Part shown: piece after piece, positions 10,914 to 19,303 of the stretch
Position numbering within the stretch: position 1 is the stretch's first letter
Layout: each line of letters starts with the position of its first letter
Notes under the pieces: generated by a model
Told to the model about the DNA's origin: nothing
Database searches by the model: none
What the model saw: the letters and a program-made list of their open reading frames with translations, nothing else
Assembly (NCBI RefSeq): GCF_014490665.1
Contig: NZ_CP061038.1
Location: 4,734,501-4,798,500, forward strand
Direction: 5' to 3'
Length of the DNA stretch: 64,000 bases
Source: Sphingomonas alpina
GTDB lineage: Bacteria > Pseudomonadota > Alphaproteobacteria > Sphingomonadales > Sphingomonadaceae
Program-made: the position numbers and the translations under genes

Positions 10914-11991
10914 TCACCCAGCGCTGGCGCCCAATGTCATGCGAAACGCATCGGGGCCGAGAGCTGCGAACAGCGCATCCTCGGTGCCGGTCATCCATAC
11001 CTGTCCCTGGCCGGCGAGCCGCTCGAACAAGGCGGCGCGGCGCACCGGATCGAGATGCGCCGCGACCTCGTCAAGCAGCAGGATCGGCGCAAGGCCGGTG
11101 CGCGCGGCGACGAGATCCGCATGGGCGAGGATCAGGCCGAGCAACAGGGCTTTCTGCTCGCCGGTCGAGCACAGCGCGGCGGCCTGGTTCTTGCCGAGAT
11201 GGGTGACGGCGAGATCGGTGCGGTGCGGGCCGGCAAGCGCACGCGCGGCGGCCGCATCGCGCGCGCGGCCCCGGGCGAGATCGACGGCAAGCGCGTCGCC
11301 GGCGCCGGTCCAGCCCTCCAGCATCAGCCCGGCGCGCGCGAACGGGCCTTCGGGCTGGTCGGCCAGGGTGATGCCGAGTGATGCGACGGTATCGCGCCGC
11401 GCCAGGTCGATCGCCGCGCCATGTTCGGCCATTTGCGCCTCGAGCGCGGTCAGCCAGTCTGGGTCGGGCGGGCTTTCTTCGGCGAGCAGCCGGTTGCGCG
11501 CGCGCATCGCCGCTTCATAGCGATTGCTGTGCACTGCATGGCCCGGGTTGAGTGCGAGCGTCAGTCGATCGAGAAAGCGTCGGCGTTCGCTCGCGGGTTC
11601 GACGAACAGGCGGTCCATCGCCGGGGTCAGCCACAGGATCGCGAGCCACTCCGACAGCGCCGTCGCGGCGGCGGGGGGCGCCCTGGATCCGGACGATGCG
11701 GCGTTCGGGTGCCGAGGCCTGGGTGCCGGTCGCGATCTGGATCGTGTCGTCACGGTCCCCGGCAGAGCGGAGATCCGTCGCCACGCCGAAACCGCCGGGC
11801 CCGTCCTGACGCGCCATCTCGCCCAGCGGCGCACGGCGCAGCCCGCGGCCGGGCGCGAGCAGCGACACCGCTTCCAGTATATTGGTCTTGCCCGCGCCAT
11901 TCTCGCCGGTCAGCACGACGAAGCCCGGCCCCGGCGCGATCACGGTATCGGCATGGTTGCGAAAATCGGTGAGGACGAGGCGAGCGAGCAT
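10914..11991 (-). pseudogene. recF: DNA replication/repair protein RecF, frame broken by one-base indel at 11673-11678
   Basis: RecF is an ABC-type ATPase that loads RecA at gaps with RecO and RecR. From [13 protein letters not shown] (start 11991) the Walker A motif GENGAGKTN is visible. After the G6 run on the plus strand (C6 on the coding strand) the frame changes, and the second frame carries [13 protein letters not shown], the signature [16 protein letters not shown] and Walker [12 protein letters not shown]. Removing one C gives [15 protein letters not shown] and a normal 358 aa protein. As written, the product after the run is out of frame. Homopolymer sequencing error is likely; genuine loss is possible because recF is often dispensable. 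Confidence 0.9.
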
Positions 11992-12135
11992 GATCGTCGA
12001 GTGCCTTAGCGCGAAACGCAATCGCGGGTGCGATTTTCGCACCCAGTGCCGATGGAACGAAAGCGGTCGTCAATCGCTCCGGCGCCATCGTGCGGGAATC
12101 GCGATCTGCCCATTTCGACATAACCGGAGAATTCC

Positions 12136-12702
12136 ATGCGCCTGCCGCTCATTCCGCCCGCCGACCTGACCGACGCCCAGAGGCCGCTCTATGAAGATAT
12201 GAAGGCCGGAATCGCGTCCAACTTCAACGATTTCAAAACCGTGGATGCAGATGGCGCGCTGATCGGCCCATGGAATCCCTGGCTGCACGAACCGGTGATC
12301 GGCAAGGCTGTGTGGGATCTGACCAAAGCGATGTCGATGCAGGCGACCCTGCCCGACAGCGCAAGGCAGGTCGCGATCCTGGTCACCGGGGCGCATTTCG
12401 ACGCCGCCTATGAAATCTATGCGCATATCGCCGTCGCCGAGCGCGAGAAGATGCCGGCCCGGCGGCTGTCCGAGCTATGCGCCAACATCAAGCCGGTCGA
12501 CCTCAGCGACACGGAAAGCGTCGCCTATGATGTCGCCTTCGCGCTGGTCAATGGCGGCGTGCTGCCCGAGCCATGCTATCGGCTCGCCGTCGATACCTTT
12601 GGTCAGCATGGCGCCAACGAACTGATCTATCTCGTTGGCCTTTATGCGCTGGTGTCGATGACGCTCAACGGCTTCAACGTGCCGGTGCCCGAGCGCGACT
12701 GA
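12136..12702 (+). CDS. Carboxymuconolactone decarboxylase (CMD) family protein
   Basis: 188 aa, all-helical, with the CMD/AhpD-like core at about 55-175 (RQVAILVTGAHFDAAYEIYAHIAVAERE, ELIYLVGLYALVSMTLNGFN). No CxxC redox pair of AhpD type is present, so a peroxidase-partner function is unlikely. The family includes gamma-carboxymuconolactone decarboxylases and many proteins of unknown role; no aromatic-degradation genes lie nearby. It is a single gene transcribed opposite to recF and to the Coq4-like gene. Confidence 0.8.
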   Translation: MRLPLIPPADLTDAQRPLYEDMKAGIASNFNDFKTVDADGALIGPWNPWLHEPVIGKAVWDLTKAMSMQATLPDSARQVAILVTGAHFDAAYEIYAHIAVAEREKMPARRLSELCANIKPVDLSDTESVAYDVAFALVNGGVLPEPCYRLAVDTFGQHGANELIYLVGLYALVSMTLNGFNVPVPERD

Positions 12703-12753
12703 TCGGGCATCTGTCCGAGAATTCGCGAAGGCGGCGAATTCCCGGATACTTTC

Positions 12754-13548
12754 TCAAGCGGCTGCCCGCTCCGGCTCGGCAACGGTCTTGTCAGCCTTCG
12801 GCGCGCTGAGGTAGGACGCCAGTTCGGCGCCCAGTTCGCGCTGCGCGCGCAGATAGGCGATCGGCGTCACGATGTTGAGCCGCGCGCGCGCGGCTTCAAT
12901 TGGCTCATGCAGCAGCTGCAGATAATCCTCGCCGGAGATCCACTTCGCCTTGCGGCCGTTGCGATAGCCTTCCCACACGGCCCGGGCGAACAATGTGCCC
13001 CCGGTGACCTTGAGGCTCTTGAGCGCAGCGGCGCCGCCGATGAACGCCCAGCCGAGCCCGCCGACCTGGGCATAGGAAAATGCCACCAGGGCCGCTTCGC
13101 CCAGGCTCTCATCCGCCTTGTACCCGGTCAGCACGTGCCAGATGTCGTGCGTGTCGCGCACCCGCCGCCCGAACCAGGCATAGGGATGCGGCATGTCTTC
13201 TTCGCGATTGATCTTGCTGATCTCGGCAAGGCCGTCGGCCGAATAGCCGGTGGTTTCGAGGAAATTGCGATAGGCCGCGCCGACCGTGCCAGGCGCGAAA
13301 CTCGCGACGAATGCCTTGTCGGTGAAACGCTGTGCCAGTTCGACTCGCTCATAAGCCATCCGTCCGCCCTCTTCGGTGGCGATGAAGCGCGCATAGTTCA
13401 TCGGCGCATTGCCGACGTTGAGCGCACGCATGATGCGGAAAACCTGTGTCGTGTCGTCGCCATTGGCGAGCAGCTTGCGAATTGCGTCGAACGCGGTCCG
13501 CCAGTCGCGGCGGCCACTGGTACCGGGGAAGGGAGGAAGCTTTGCCAT
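12754..13548 (-). CDS. Coq4 family protein (ubiquinone biosynthesis)
   Basis: 264 aa. The metal motif HDxxH of Coq4 is present as THDIWHVLTGY at about 134-142, with an acidic residue further on in ADESLGE. Coq4 helps convert the ubiquinone head group in mitochondria, and alphaproteobacterial homologues are found beside other lipid-quinone genes. The C-terminal 20 residues are Ala/Glu/Lys-rich and probably disordered. The function in quinone metabolism is inferred from the family. The gene stands alone, convergent with the CMD-family gene and about 50 bp upstream-adjacent to the GT-C-like gene. Confidence 0.75.
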   Translation of the reverse strand: MAKLPPFPGTSGRRDWRTAFDAIRKLLANGDDTTQVFRIMRALNVGNAPMNYARFIATEEGGRMAYERVELAQRFTDKAFVASFAPGTVGAAYRNFLETTGYSADGLAEISKINREEDMPHPYAWFGRRVRDTHDIWHVLTGYKADESLGEAALVAFSYAQVGGLGWAFIGGAAALKSLKVTGGTLFARAVWEGYRNGRKAKWISGEDYLQLLHEPIEAARARLNIVTPIAYLRAQRELGAELASYLSAPKADKTVAEPERAAA

Positions 13549-13599
13549 TGAGTCGATCCTTACTGACAGGAATGTTAGTAGCGATCGGCAACTGACTTG

Positions 13600-15159
13600 T
13601 CAATGCCCCGGGATGCGCTGGTAGATGACACGTTTGCTCGGGCCGACCTGCCATTCGGCGACCGAGCGATAGTCGCGGGCAAGATCGACCTGCATTTCGT
13701 CCCAGCCGGGCGTGTAGGTCTTGCTTTGCGGCGAGGTGCGCGAAACCACATAGGTCGGGCGATTGGCCATGATGCGCCGCATCTCGGTCAGCGCATCGAC
13801 TCCGACGGCGCCGACTTCGCGCTTGTTGTTGAGATGGTCGGGGAACGGCCAGCGAGTCGGCAGGCAGCTGTTGGTCATCATGTAGAGAATCGGGTCGCCG
13901 TCATAGATGTAGAGGCAATCCTTCAGCAGCGGCTTCAGCATCGCGGCCATTTCGCGCACCTCGGCGCCGGTGCCGCGTTCCTTGCGGAAGCGCGCCGAGG
14001 TCGTGGCGGTGACGATGCTGGTTGCGAGCATCAGAAAGACCGCCGTCGTCATCAGCCGCGACCGGCCGCGAATGATCAGCGCCACGCCGGATCGCGGATC
14101 GCCCATCAACGGGGCGGCGGCGACCGCCAGCGGGACATATAAGGGCAGCGCATAATGATCGAAATAGCTGCCGAATATCAGCACCGCGCCCAATGCGGCC
14201 AGCGCCCAGCCGGCGATGATCCGGCGCGCAAGGCTCTTGGACGGCGTCTCGTCGGGATCGCGCGCGCGGGCCCCTGCGATGCCGTACCAGGCCGCGACCG
14301 ACAAGGGGATCAGGCGGATGATGATCGCCGCCAGCCGGCCGAGCACGACATCCACCGGCTCGGCGCGCCGATCGAAGATCGAGGTGAAATTGGCATAGAC
14401 AAAGGCATCGCCTTGTCCGGCCGCGGCGAAATACCACCAGGCCGCGCCGGTCGGGGCAAGGCCGAGTATCGTCCAGCCGAGCGCCAGCATCAGCACCGCC
14501 GCCGGGCTAAGGCCGGACTTCCAGGCGCGCCATAGCAGGACCAGACCGAGAAATCCGCCTTCGAACAACACGGTATATTTGATCTGGATCGCCAGGCCCA
14601 TCAGCAGCATCGCCGCCGATCCGAGCAGCACGGCGCGCCGATCGAAGCGCGGGCGCTCGAGCGCCGCCAGCATCGCCCAGACCGAGACTGCCACGAACAG
14701 ATTGTAGAACACCGGCGATTGCCCGCCGTCGCCGCCGGAGATGCCGAGCGAGGTCAGATAGACGATCCCGGCGGCGGTAGCACCGCGCGGATTGGCGATG
14801 CGGCGGGCAATGGCGCGGATGACGATGGCGGTTGCGGCGACGAAGCCGGTTGCGACGAGTTGATACTGGATGACGCCTTCGCCGCCCAGCGCGCGGATTG
14901 CGGCGAAGATCAGGAACAGGCCGACCGGCTTGCGATCCCAGATGTCGCGATACGGCATCGCGCCGTGCCACATGCGGTCGCCGACAAAGAGATAGAATTG
15001 ATCGTCGACATGGATGACCGGATTGCCGAACTGCACGGCGCGGGCCACGAGGGCGACGAACAGGCACAACCAGGCCGCGCCGAGCGGCGTTGAAAGTCGG
15101 TCGAGCAACGATGTACGCCAGGTGAGGGCGGAGCTATCGTTCATCAACGCGGCAGGCAT
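13600..15159 (-). CDS. GT-C-like integral membrane glycosyltransferase
   Basis: 519 aa with about ten predicted membrane helices between residues 20 and 395 and a C-terminal soluble domain. The first extracytoplasmic loop contains HVDDQFYLFVGDRMWHGAMPYRDIWDRKPVG, which has the acidic pair and the PYxDxWxxKPP-type motif of dolichyl-phosphate-mannose/ArnT-like (GT39/GT83) enzymes that use polyprenyl-phosphate sugars. It probably transfers a sugar to a lipid or surface glycan in the periplasm. Acceptor and donor are unknown. MNDSSALTW, five residues in, is an alternative start. Confidence 0.7.
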   Translation of the reverse strand: MPAALMNDSSALTWRTSLLDRLSTPLGAAWLCLFVALVARAVQFGNPVIHVDDQFYLFVGDRMWHGAMPYRDIWDRKPVGLFLIFAAIRALGGEGVIQYQLVATGFVAATAIVIRAIARRIANPRGATAAGIVYLTSLGISGGDGGQSPVFYNLFVAVSVWAMLAALERPRFDRRAVLLGSAAMLLMGLAIQIKYTVLFEGGFLGLVLLWRAWKSGLSPAAVLMLALGWTILGLAPTGAAWWYFAAAGQGDAFVYANFTSIFDRRAEPVDVVLGRLAAIIIRLIPLSVAAWYGIAGARARDPDETPSKSLARRIIAGWALAALGAVLIFGSYFDHYALPLYVPLAVAAAPLMGDPRSGVALIIRGRSRLMTTAVFLMLATSIVTATTSARFRKERGTGAEVREMAAMLKPLLKDCLYIYDGDPILYMMTNSCLPTRWPFPDHLNNKREVGAVGVDALTEMRRIMANRPTYVVSRTSPQSKTYTPGWDEMQVDLARDYRSVAEWQVGPSKRVIYQRIPGH

Positions 15160-15241
15160 AGGGCAACCCAGTCATTCTGCTGGGCATTGGACGATCAATA
15201 CCGCATCAACAATAGGACGATGCTGCGGAGACTATCCCGCA

Positions 15242-16354
15242 TCAGACCCGCATCGGCATCAAAACATAGAGCGCCGATGATTTGTCGTTCTCGCGAATCA
15301 GTGTCGGGGCGGCGGCGTCCGCGAGGTGGACCTCGATCGTATCGCCATGCAGCTGCCCGAGAATATCGAGCAGATACCGGCTGTTGAAGCCGATCTCGAA
15401 GCTGGTTGCGGCATATTCGCCGGGGACTTCTTCTGCCGCGGTGCCGTTTTCGGGGCTGGTCACCGACAGGGTGATCTTGTCGCGGTCGAGCGCCATCTTC
15501 ACCGCGCGGGTTTTTTCCGTGGCGATGGTGGAGACGCGGTCCACGCCTTCTTCGAAGCTGCGCGGGTCGATCTTGAGGATCTTGTCGTTGCCGGTCGGGA
15601 TGACGCGGCTGTAATCGGGGAAGGTACCGTCGATCAGCTTCGACGTTAGCAGCGCCTGGCCGAGATCGAAGCGAATCTTGGTCGGCGACAGCGAGACGCC
15701 GACCGAGCCGTCGATTTCTTCGAGCAGTTTGCGCAGTTCCGCGACGCATTTACGCGGGATGATCACGTCGGGCATACCCTCGGCGCCGTCCGGGCGCGGC
15801 ATGGTCACGCGGGCGAGCCGGTGGCCGTCGGTCGCGGCAGCCTTCAGCACCGGCTGCGGATCGTCCGACACGTGCCAGAAGATGCCGTTGAGATAATAAC
15901 GTGTCTCTTCGGTCGAGATGGCGAATCGGGTCTTGTCGATGATCTGCTTCAGCGTTTCGGCGGGCAGCTCGAAGCTCACCGGCAGTTCGCCCTCGGCGAT
16001 CACCGGGAAATCGTCGCGCGGCAACGTGCCGAGCTGGAACTTGGCGCGTCCCGCCATGATCGTCAGCTTGCCTTCGGCTGCGGCCAGGCTGACCTGGCTG
16101 CCTTCGGGCAGCTTGCGCGCGATGTCGAACAAGGTGTGCGCCGACACCGTGGTCGCGCCGGGCTGGTCGACGGCCGCGGCGACGGTCTCGTTGATTTGCA
16201 GGTCGAGATCGGTCGCCATCAGCTTGAGGCCGCCCTCGGCAGTCGCCTCGAGCAGGACGTTCGACAGGATGGGAATGGTGTTGCGCCGCTCGACCACCGA
16301 CTGGACGTGGCTGAGGCCCTTCAACAGAGTCGCGCGTTCGATCGTCGCCTTCAT
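15242..16354 (-). CDS. dnaN: DNA polymerase III beta subunit (sliding clamp)
   Basis: 370 aa, typical clamp length (366-375). Three repeated clamp domains are visible: about 1-120 (MKATIERATLLKGLSHVQSVVERRNTIPILSNVLLE), 130-250 and 255-370, ending in the conserved YVLMPMRV. The clamp encircles DNA and tethers polymerase III and repair polymerases. It lies on the same strand as recF and gyrB but is separated from them by unrelated genes, so the classical dnaA-dnaN-recF-gyrB order is only loosely kept. dnaA is not in the window. Confidence 0.97.
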   Translation of the reverse strand: MKATIERATLLKGLSHVQSVVERRNTIPILSNVLLEATAEGGLKLMATDLDLQINETVAAAVDQPGATTVSAHTLFDIARKLPEGSQVSLAAAEGKLTIMAGRAKFQLGTLPRDDFPVIAEGELPVSFELPAETLKQIIDKTRFAISTEETRYYLNGIFWHVSDDPQPVLKAAATDGHRLARVTMPRPDGAEGMPDVIIPRKCVAELRKLLEEIDGSVGVSLSPTKIRFDLGQALLTSKLIDGTFPDYSRVIPTGNDKILKIDPRSFEEGVDRVSTIATEKTRAVKMALDRDKITLSVTSPENGTAAEEVPGEYAATSFEIGFNSRYLLDILGQLHGDTIEVHLADAAAPTLIRENDKSSALYVLMPMRV

Positions 16355-16438
16355 CGTAAATCCCCCGGGCCGCCGCCCTATTTCCTTCCCACCGAGCGTT
16401 ATAAGCCGGGGGCAATTCGCCGTCCTCTTTCCTTAACG

Positions 16439-16472
16439 ATAAAAGGGGCCGGAGCAAGCGCCCCGACCCCTA
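16439..16472 (-). terminator. Intrinsic terminator (minus strand)
   Basis: Read on the minus strand, the sequence is a GC-rich stem GGGGTCGGGGC, a short GCTT loop, then GCTCCGGCCCC followed by TTTTATC. This is a standard Rho-independent terminator pointing leftward. It lies about 170 bp past the end of the beta-barrel gene at 16646 and upstream of dnaN, so it should insulate dnaN from that gene. Confidence 0.65.
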
Positions 16473-16526
16473 TTTGCTGCCTGAAACAGGGCGTTTGTTT
16501 GAAAATGCGCTGCGGCGCATTCTGGC

Positions 16527-16605
16527 GGTGCCAGCCCGCTCCCCCCTCCCGGCCACCCAATCAGGATACGCTATGGGTGGCCGGGAGGGGGAGCGGGCCG
16601 GCACC
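16527..16605. repeat. C-rich palindromic repeat, copy 1 (GCCCGCTCCC family)
   Basis: About 30 bp arms: the left reads GCCCGCTCCCCCCTCCCGGCC and the right is its near-complement, around a loop of about 15 bases. Related copies with the same GCCCGCTCCC core lie at 33477-33567 and 63331-63448, always at gene 3' ends. A weaker TTGAAA...TTTCCAA inverted pair follows at the right. It can form a strong hairpin and probably ends transcripts of the beta-barrel gene. Confidence 0.7.
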
Positions 16606-16645
16606 GTCTTGAAACTCGCTCTTTCGCGCGTTTCCAAACGAACGC

Positions 16646-17260
16646 TCAGAAGCGGACGCCGACGCCCGCCAGAAGCTGATGACGGTCGGCATCGATGTCG
16701 TAGCCGGCCAGCTCGCCATAATGCGAATAGCGATATTCGCCCTTGATATAGGTGGTCGGTCCGACCTTGTATTCGAGGCCGGCGCCAAGCCGGTACCCGT
16801 CGAGATTCTCGCTGTCCTCGATCGTGGTGTTGCCGTTCTGATAGCGGGCGCTGAGGCGGGCATTGGTGTAGCCGGCCTTCACATAGCCCAAAGCGAGCGG
16901 CGAGATGGCGATGCCGACGCGCGCGCCGGCGTACAGATCGCGGCCCGCGTCGAGACGAAACCGGTCGCCCGCGACGAGCAGATTGCGAGTCCGCGTATCG
17001 GTGGTCGAGCCGGTGATCTCGCCTTCGACGCCGACGATCGCGCGGCCGAATTGCGCATCGTAGCCGATCGCGCCGCCATAGGCGACGCCGTCGCTCGATC
17101 CGACGTCCGAACCGGCATTGACCTTGTCATAGCCGACCAGCGCTTCGATACGCGGCCCGGTAAAGGCCGAATCCTCGGGCGGGCCGTCCTGGGCCAGGGC
17201 AGGGGCGGCGATGCCGAGCGCCAGCGCGCCGGCCGCGGCAGTGAGAACTGGTTTACGCAT
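16646..17260 (-). CDS. Outer-membrane beta-barrel protein (Opa/porin-like), paralogue 1
   Basis: 204 aa from MRKPVLTAAAGAL, chosen because it opens a signal peptide ending PALAQ and has GGGAG upstream. The mature part is a run of amphipathic strands with alternating aromatic and small residues, typical of an eight-stranded barrel: YGGAIGYDAQFG, AGARVGIAISPLALGYVKAGYTNARL, EYRYSHYG. It ends in GVGVRF; a C-terminal Phe is the outer-membrane assembly signal. About half the sequence is shared with the next gene (17360-18022), a tandem duplication. Such proteins are often abundant surface proteins without defined transport activity. Confidence 0.85.
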   Translation of the reverse strand: MRKPVLTAAAGALALGIAAPALAQDGPPEDSAFTGPRIEALVGYDKVNAGSDVGSSDGVAYGGAIGYDAQFGRAIVGVEGEITGSTTDTRTRNLLVAGDRFRLDAGRDLYAGARVGIAISPLALGYVKAGYTNARLSARYQNGNTTIEDSENLDGYRLGAGLEYKVGPTTYIKGEYRYSHYGELAGYDIDADRHQLLAGVGVRF

Positions 17261-17281
17261 ACTGGAACTCCCTGAGTTCTT

Positions 17282-17291
17282 CCCCCCCCCC
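17282..17291. other. C10 homopolymer in the 5' region of the beta-barrel gene
   Basis: Ten C residues (ten G on the coding strand) lie about 22-31 bp upstream of the ATG at 17260, next to CTCCTTTTT, with which they can pair. On the coding strand this makes a hairpin of CCCGCCCTCC, TTTTT and G10. A tract of this length mutates readily by slippage, so it could change expression of the surface protein. It could also simply be the tail of the terminator of the upstream paralogue. Confidence 0.45.
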
Positions 17292-17334
17292 AAAAAGGAG
17301 GGCGGGGAGAGTCGATTTAAGCGCAGGTTTCTGA

Positions 17335-17357
17335 ACCCGCCCGAAACCGGGCGGGTG
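17335..17357 (-). terminator. Hairpin after beta-barrel paralogue 2
   Basis: ACCCGCCCGAAACCGGGCGGGT is a perfect 9 bp stem with a 4-base loop directly after the stop codon of the gene at 17360-18022. It has no clear T-tract on the minus strand, so it may work as an mRNA-stabilising hairpin or a Rho-dependent end. Confidence 0.5.
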
Positions 17358-17359
17358 GC

Positions 17360-18022
17360 TCAGAAGCGGAAGCCGACGCCAACCGCGATCTGATGCCGGT
17401 CGGTATCGACATCGAAGTTGTTGGTGTTTGCGCCGTTGGCATATTCAAACCGCGCATTGCCATAGTTCGAGTAGCGATATTCGATCTTCGCATAGGTCTT
17501 CGCGGTGAGCGCCTGCTCGACACCGGCACCCAGACGATAGCCGTCAAGGTTGAAGTGCTGGCCCGTGGTGGTCGTGCCATCGCTTGCGGTCAGGTCGAGC
17601 CGGGCGTTGGTGTAGCCGCCCTTGGCATAGATCAACGTGCTCGGCGTCGCGCGGAAGCCGACGCGCACACCGGCATAAAGGTCGCGACCCGACTTGACCC
17701 GGCCATAGCCGAGTGCCGCCGCGTTGACCGGGTTGTTGGAGACCTTCGAGGTCGATCCGGTGATTTCACCTTCGGCACCGATGACCAGGCTGCCGAGCGC
17801 CACGTCATAGCCGACGTCACCGCCATAGAGGAAACCGTCAGCCTTGTGGTCGCTGTCGATGTCCGAGTCGGGGCCGCTGCCCGGCTGGAGCTTGTCATAG
17901 CCCAGGATCACGCCGACGCGCGGGCCGGTGAAGGTTTCGGCAGGGCCGTCCTGTGCGAAAGCGGGAGCGGCGATACCGAGCGCCAGTGCGCTGGCGGCGG
18001 CGGTGAGAACAAACTTACGCAT
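17360..18022 (-). CDS. Outer-membrane beta-barrel protein (Opa/porin-like), paralogue 2
   Basis: 220 aa from MRKFVLTAAASALALGIAAPAFAQ, a signal peptide almost identical to that of paralogue 1. The barrel strands include GGDVGYDVALGSLVIGAEGEITGS, AGVRVGFRATPSTLIYAKGGYTNARL and IEYRYSNYG, and it ends GVGFRF with the outer-membrane Phe. Compared with paralogue 1 it carries a slightly longer loop (ARFEYANGANTNNF) before the last strand. Its 5' region also contains a GC-rich hairpin. The two genes are 99 bp apart on the same strand. Confidence 0.87.
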   Translation of the reverse strand: MRKFVLTAAASALALGIAAPAFAQDGPAETFTGPRVGVILGYDKLQPGSGPDSDIDSDHKADGFLYGGDVGYDVALGSLVIGAEGEITGSTSKVSNNPVNAAALGYGRVKSGRDLYAGVRVGFRATPSTLIYAKGGYTNARLDLTASDGTTTTGQHFNLDGYRLGAGVEQALTAKTYAKIEYRYSNYGNARFEYANGANTNNFDVDTDRHQIAVGVGFRF

Positions 18023-18162
18023 AACCATACTCCATTGGTCGTTCCCGCCCCCAAAACTCGGGCGGGGATGCTCAAATAGGTGGCTCGGAGCGAAGTTGCA
18101 TGAACCTCAGATAAACACGGAAAAACGTTGCTTTTGTGCCACACGGGGTTGAATGCCGGGGC

Positions 18163-18818
18163 ATGACTTCCAAGGCAGCACGGCCCCAAGGGCGATTGGG
18201 GCGCGATTTCATCGCACGGCACGGCGAAACCGTGTTCAATGCCGCGCAAAGATTGCAGGGCGACCACCCCCATACCCCCTGACCCGCGCCGGATTCTCCC
18301 AGGCCGACGAAATGGGGCGGGCCTTGCGCGCCGAATTGGGGACCAAGCCGGCGCTGACCCTATGGGCCTCGCCCACCGGCCGCGCGCTGCAGACGCTGGC
18401 GGTGATCGCCGAGCATCTCGAGCTCGACTGGCACGGCGCGAAAACCGATTCGCGGCTGGTCGAGATCGGCATGGGCAGCTGGGGCGGGCGCTATTATGCC
18501 GATGTCATCGCCGAGGTCGGGCCGGTGTTCGATCGCGAATCGGGATTGCTGATCTCCGCCCCCGATGGAGAGCTTTATCACGAGATCGCGACGCGCGTCG
18601 GCGGCTGGCTCGGCGAGACGAATGAGGATCCAGGCGACCGGCTGGTGATCATGCACGGCATTTCGAGCCGGGTCATGCGGGGGGTGATGACCGGTACGGC
18701 GGAGATCCCCGGCTTCGGCGCCCCGGCCTTGCCCGGATTGCCGCAAGGATCGGTGGTGATGATCGAAAACGGAATCGAGACGGTCGTCCATCTCGGCACG
18801 GGCCACGCGCCGGCATGA
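18163..18818 (+). pseudogene. Histidine phosphatase (phosphoglycerate mutase-like), frame broken by one-base indel near 18275
   Basis: The ATG at 18163 begins a frame with FIARHGETVFNAAQRLQGDH, the phosphohistidine motif RHGET of the histidine-phosphatase superfamily, but it stops at TGA after ...HPHTP. The remaining protein (LTRAGFSQADEMGRALRAELG, WASPTGRALQTL, MHGISSRVMRG with the second catalytic His) is in the next frame. One extra C in CACCCCC or ACCCCC at 18265-18279 joins them as HPHTPLTRAGF and gives 218 aa. Without it the catalytic His is lost. It overlaps the next gene by ATGA. Homopolymer error is likely. Confidence 0.85.
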
Positions 18819-19303
18819 AGCGCGCGCTGCTCCTCCTCGCGCTTGCCGCCGGTGTGGCGCCGGCTCAGGCGGAGGCGCGTGAATCGCTCGGCATCTTCGA
18901 TCGCTGGGGCGCCTTCACCGACCCCTCGCCGCGGCGTTGCTACGCCATTGCCGAACCAGTCCAGGCCGGCGGATCGGCGCGCTGGCGGCCGTTCGCGAGC
19001 ATCGCGACCTGGCCGGGACAGGGCGCCCGCAACCAGCTGCATATCCGTCTCAGCCGCGACCGCGATCCGCGTGCCCGGGTCACGCTGTCGGTCGGCGAGC
19101 GGCGATTCGCGCTGGTCGCCGGCAATGCTGATGCCTGGTCGCCCGACAGGCGCACCGATGCTGCGGTGGTCGCGGCGATCCGGTCGGGCCGCAGCATGAG
19201 TGTGGAGACGCTAAGCAAGAGCGGCGTGCCCTTCGCTGATGTCTATGCCCTGCGCGGCGCGGCGACCGCAATCGATGCGGCGGCACTGGGCTGCGCGAGA
19301 TAG
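18815..19303 (+). CDS. Exported IalB-like protein
   Basis: 162 aa. Signal peptide MKRALLLLALAAGVAPAQAEA. The mature part has the pattern of invasion-associated locus B proteins: an early aromatic/Cys strand (FDRWGAFTDPSPRRCYAIAEPV), a central ADAWSPDRRTDAAVVAAIRSGRSMSV and a C-terminal GVPFADVYALRGAATAIDAAALGC. The two cysteines could form a disulphide. The molecular role of IalB-like proteins is poorly known. The start overlaps the stop of the phosphatase gene (ATGA), so the two are probably translationally coupled. The last 61 bp overlap the end of the LysR gene on the other strand. Confidence 0.65.
   Translation: MKRALLLLALAAGVAPAQAEARESLGIFDRWGAFTDPSPRRCYAIAEPVQAGGSARWRPFASIATWPGQGARNQLHIRLSRDRDPRARVTLSVGERRFALVAGNADAWSPDRRTDAAVVAAIRSGRSMSVETLSKSGVPFADVYALRGAATAIDAAALGCAR

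Noticed and set aside
15242..16645. A replication origin beside dnaN
   Set aside because: No cluster of DnaA boxes or AT-rich unwinding region is seen, and dnaA is absent from the window.
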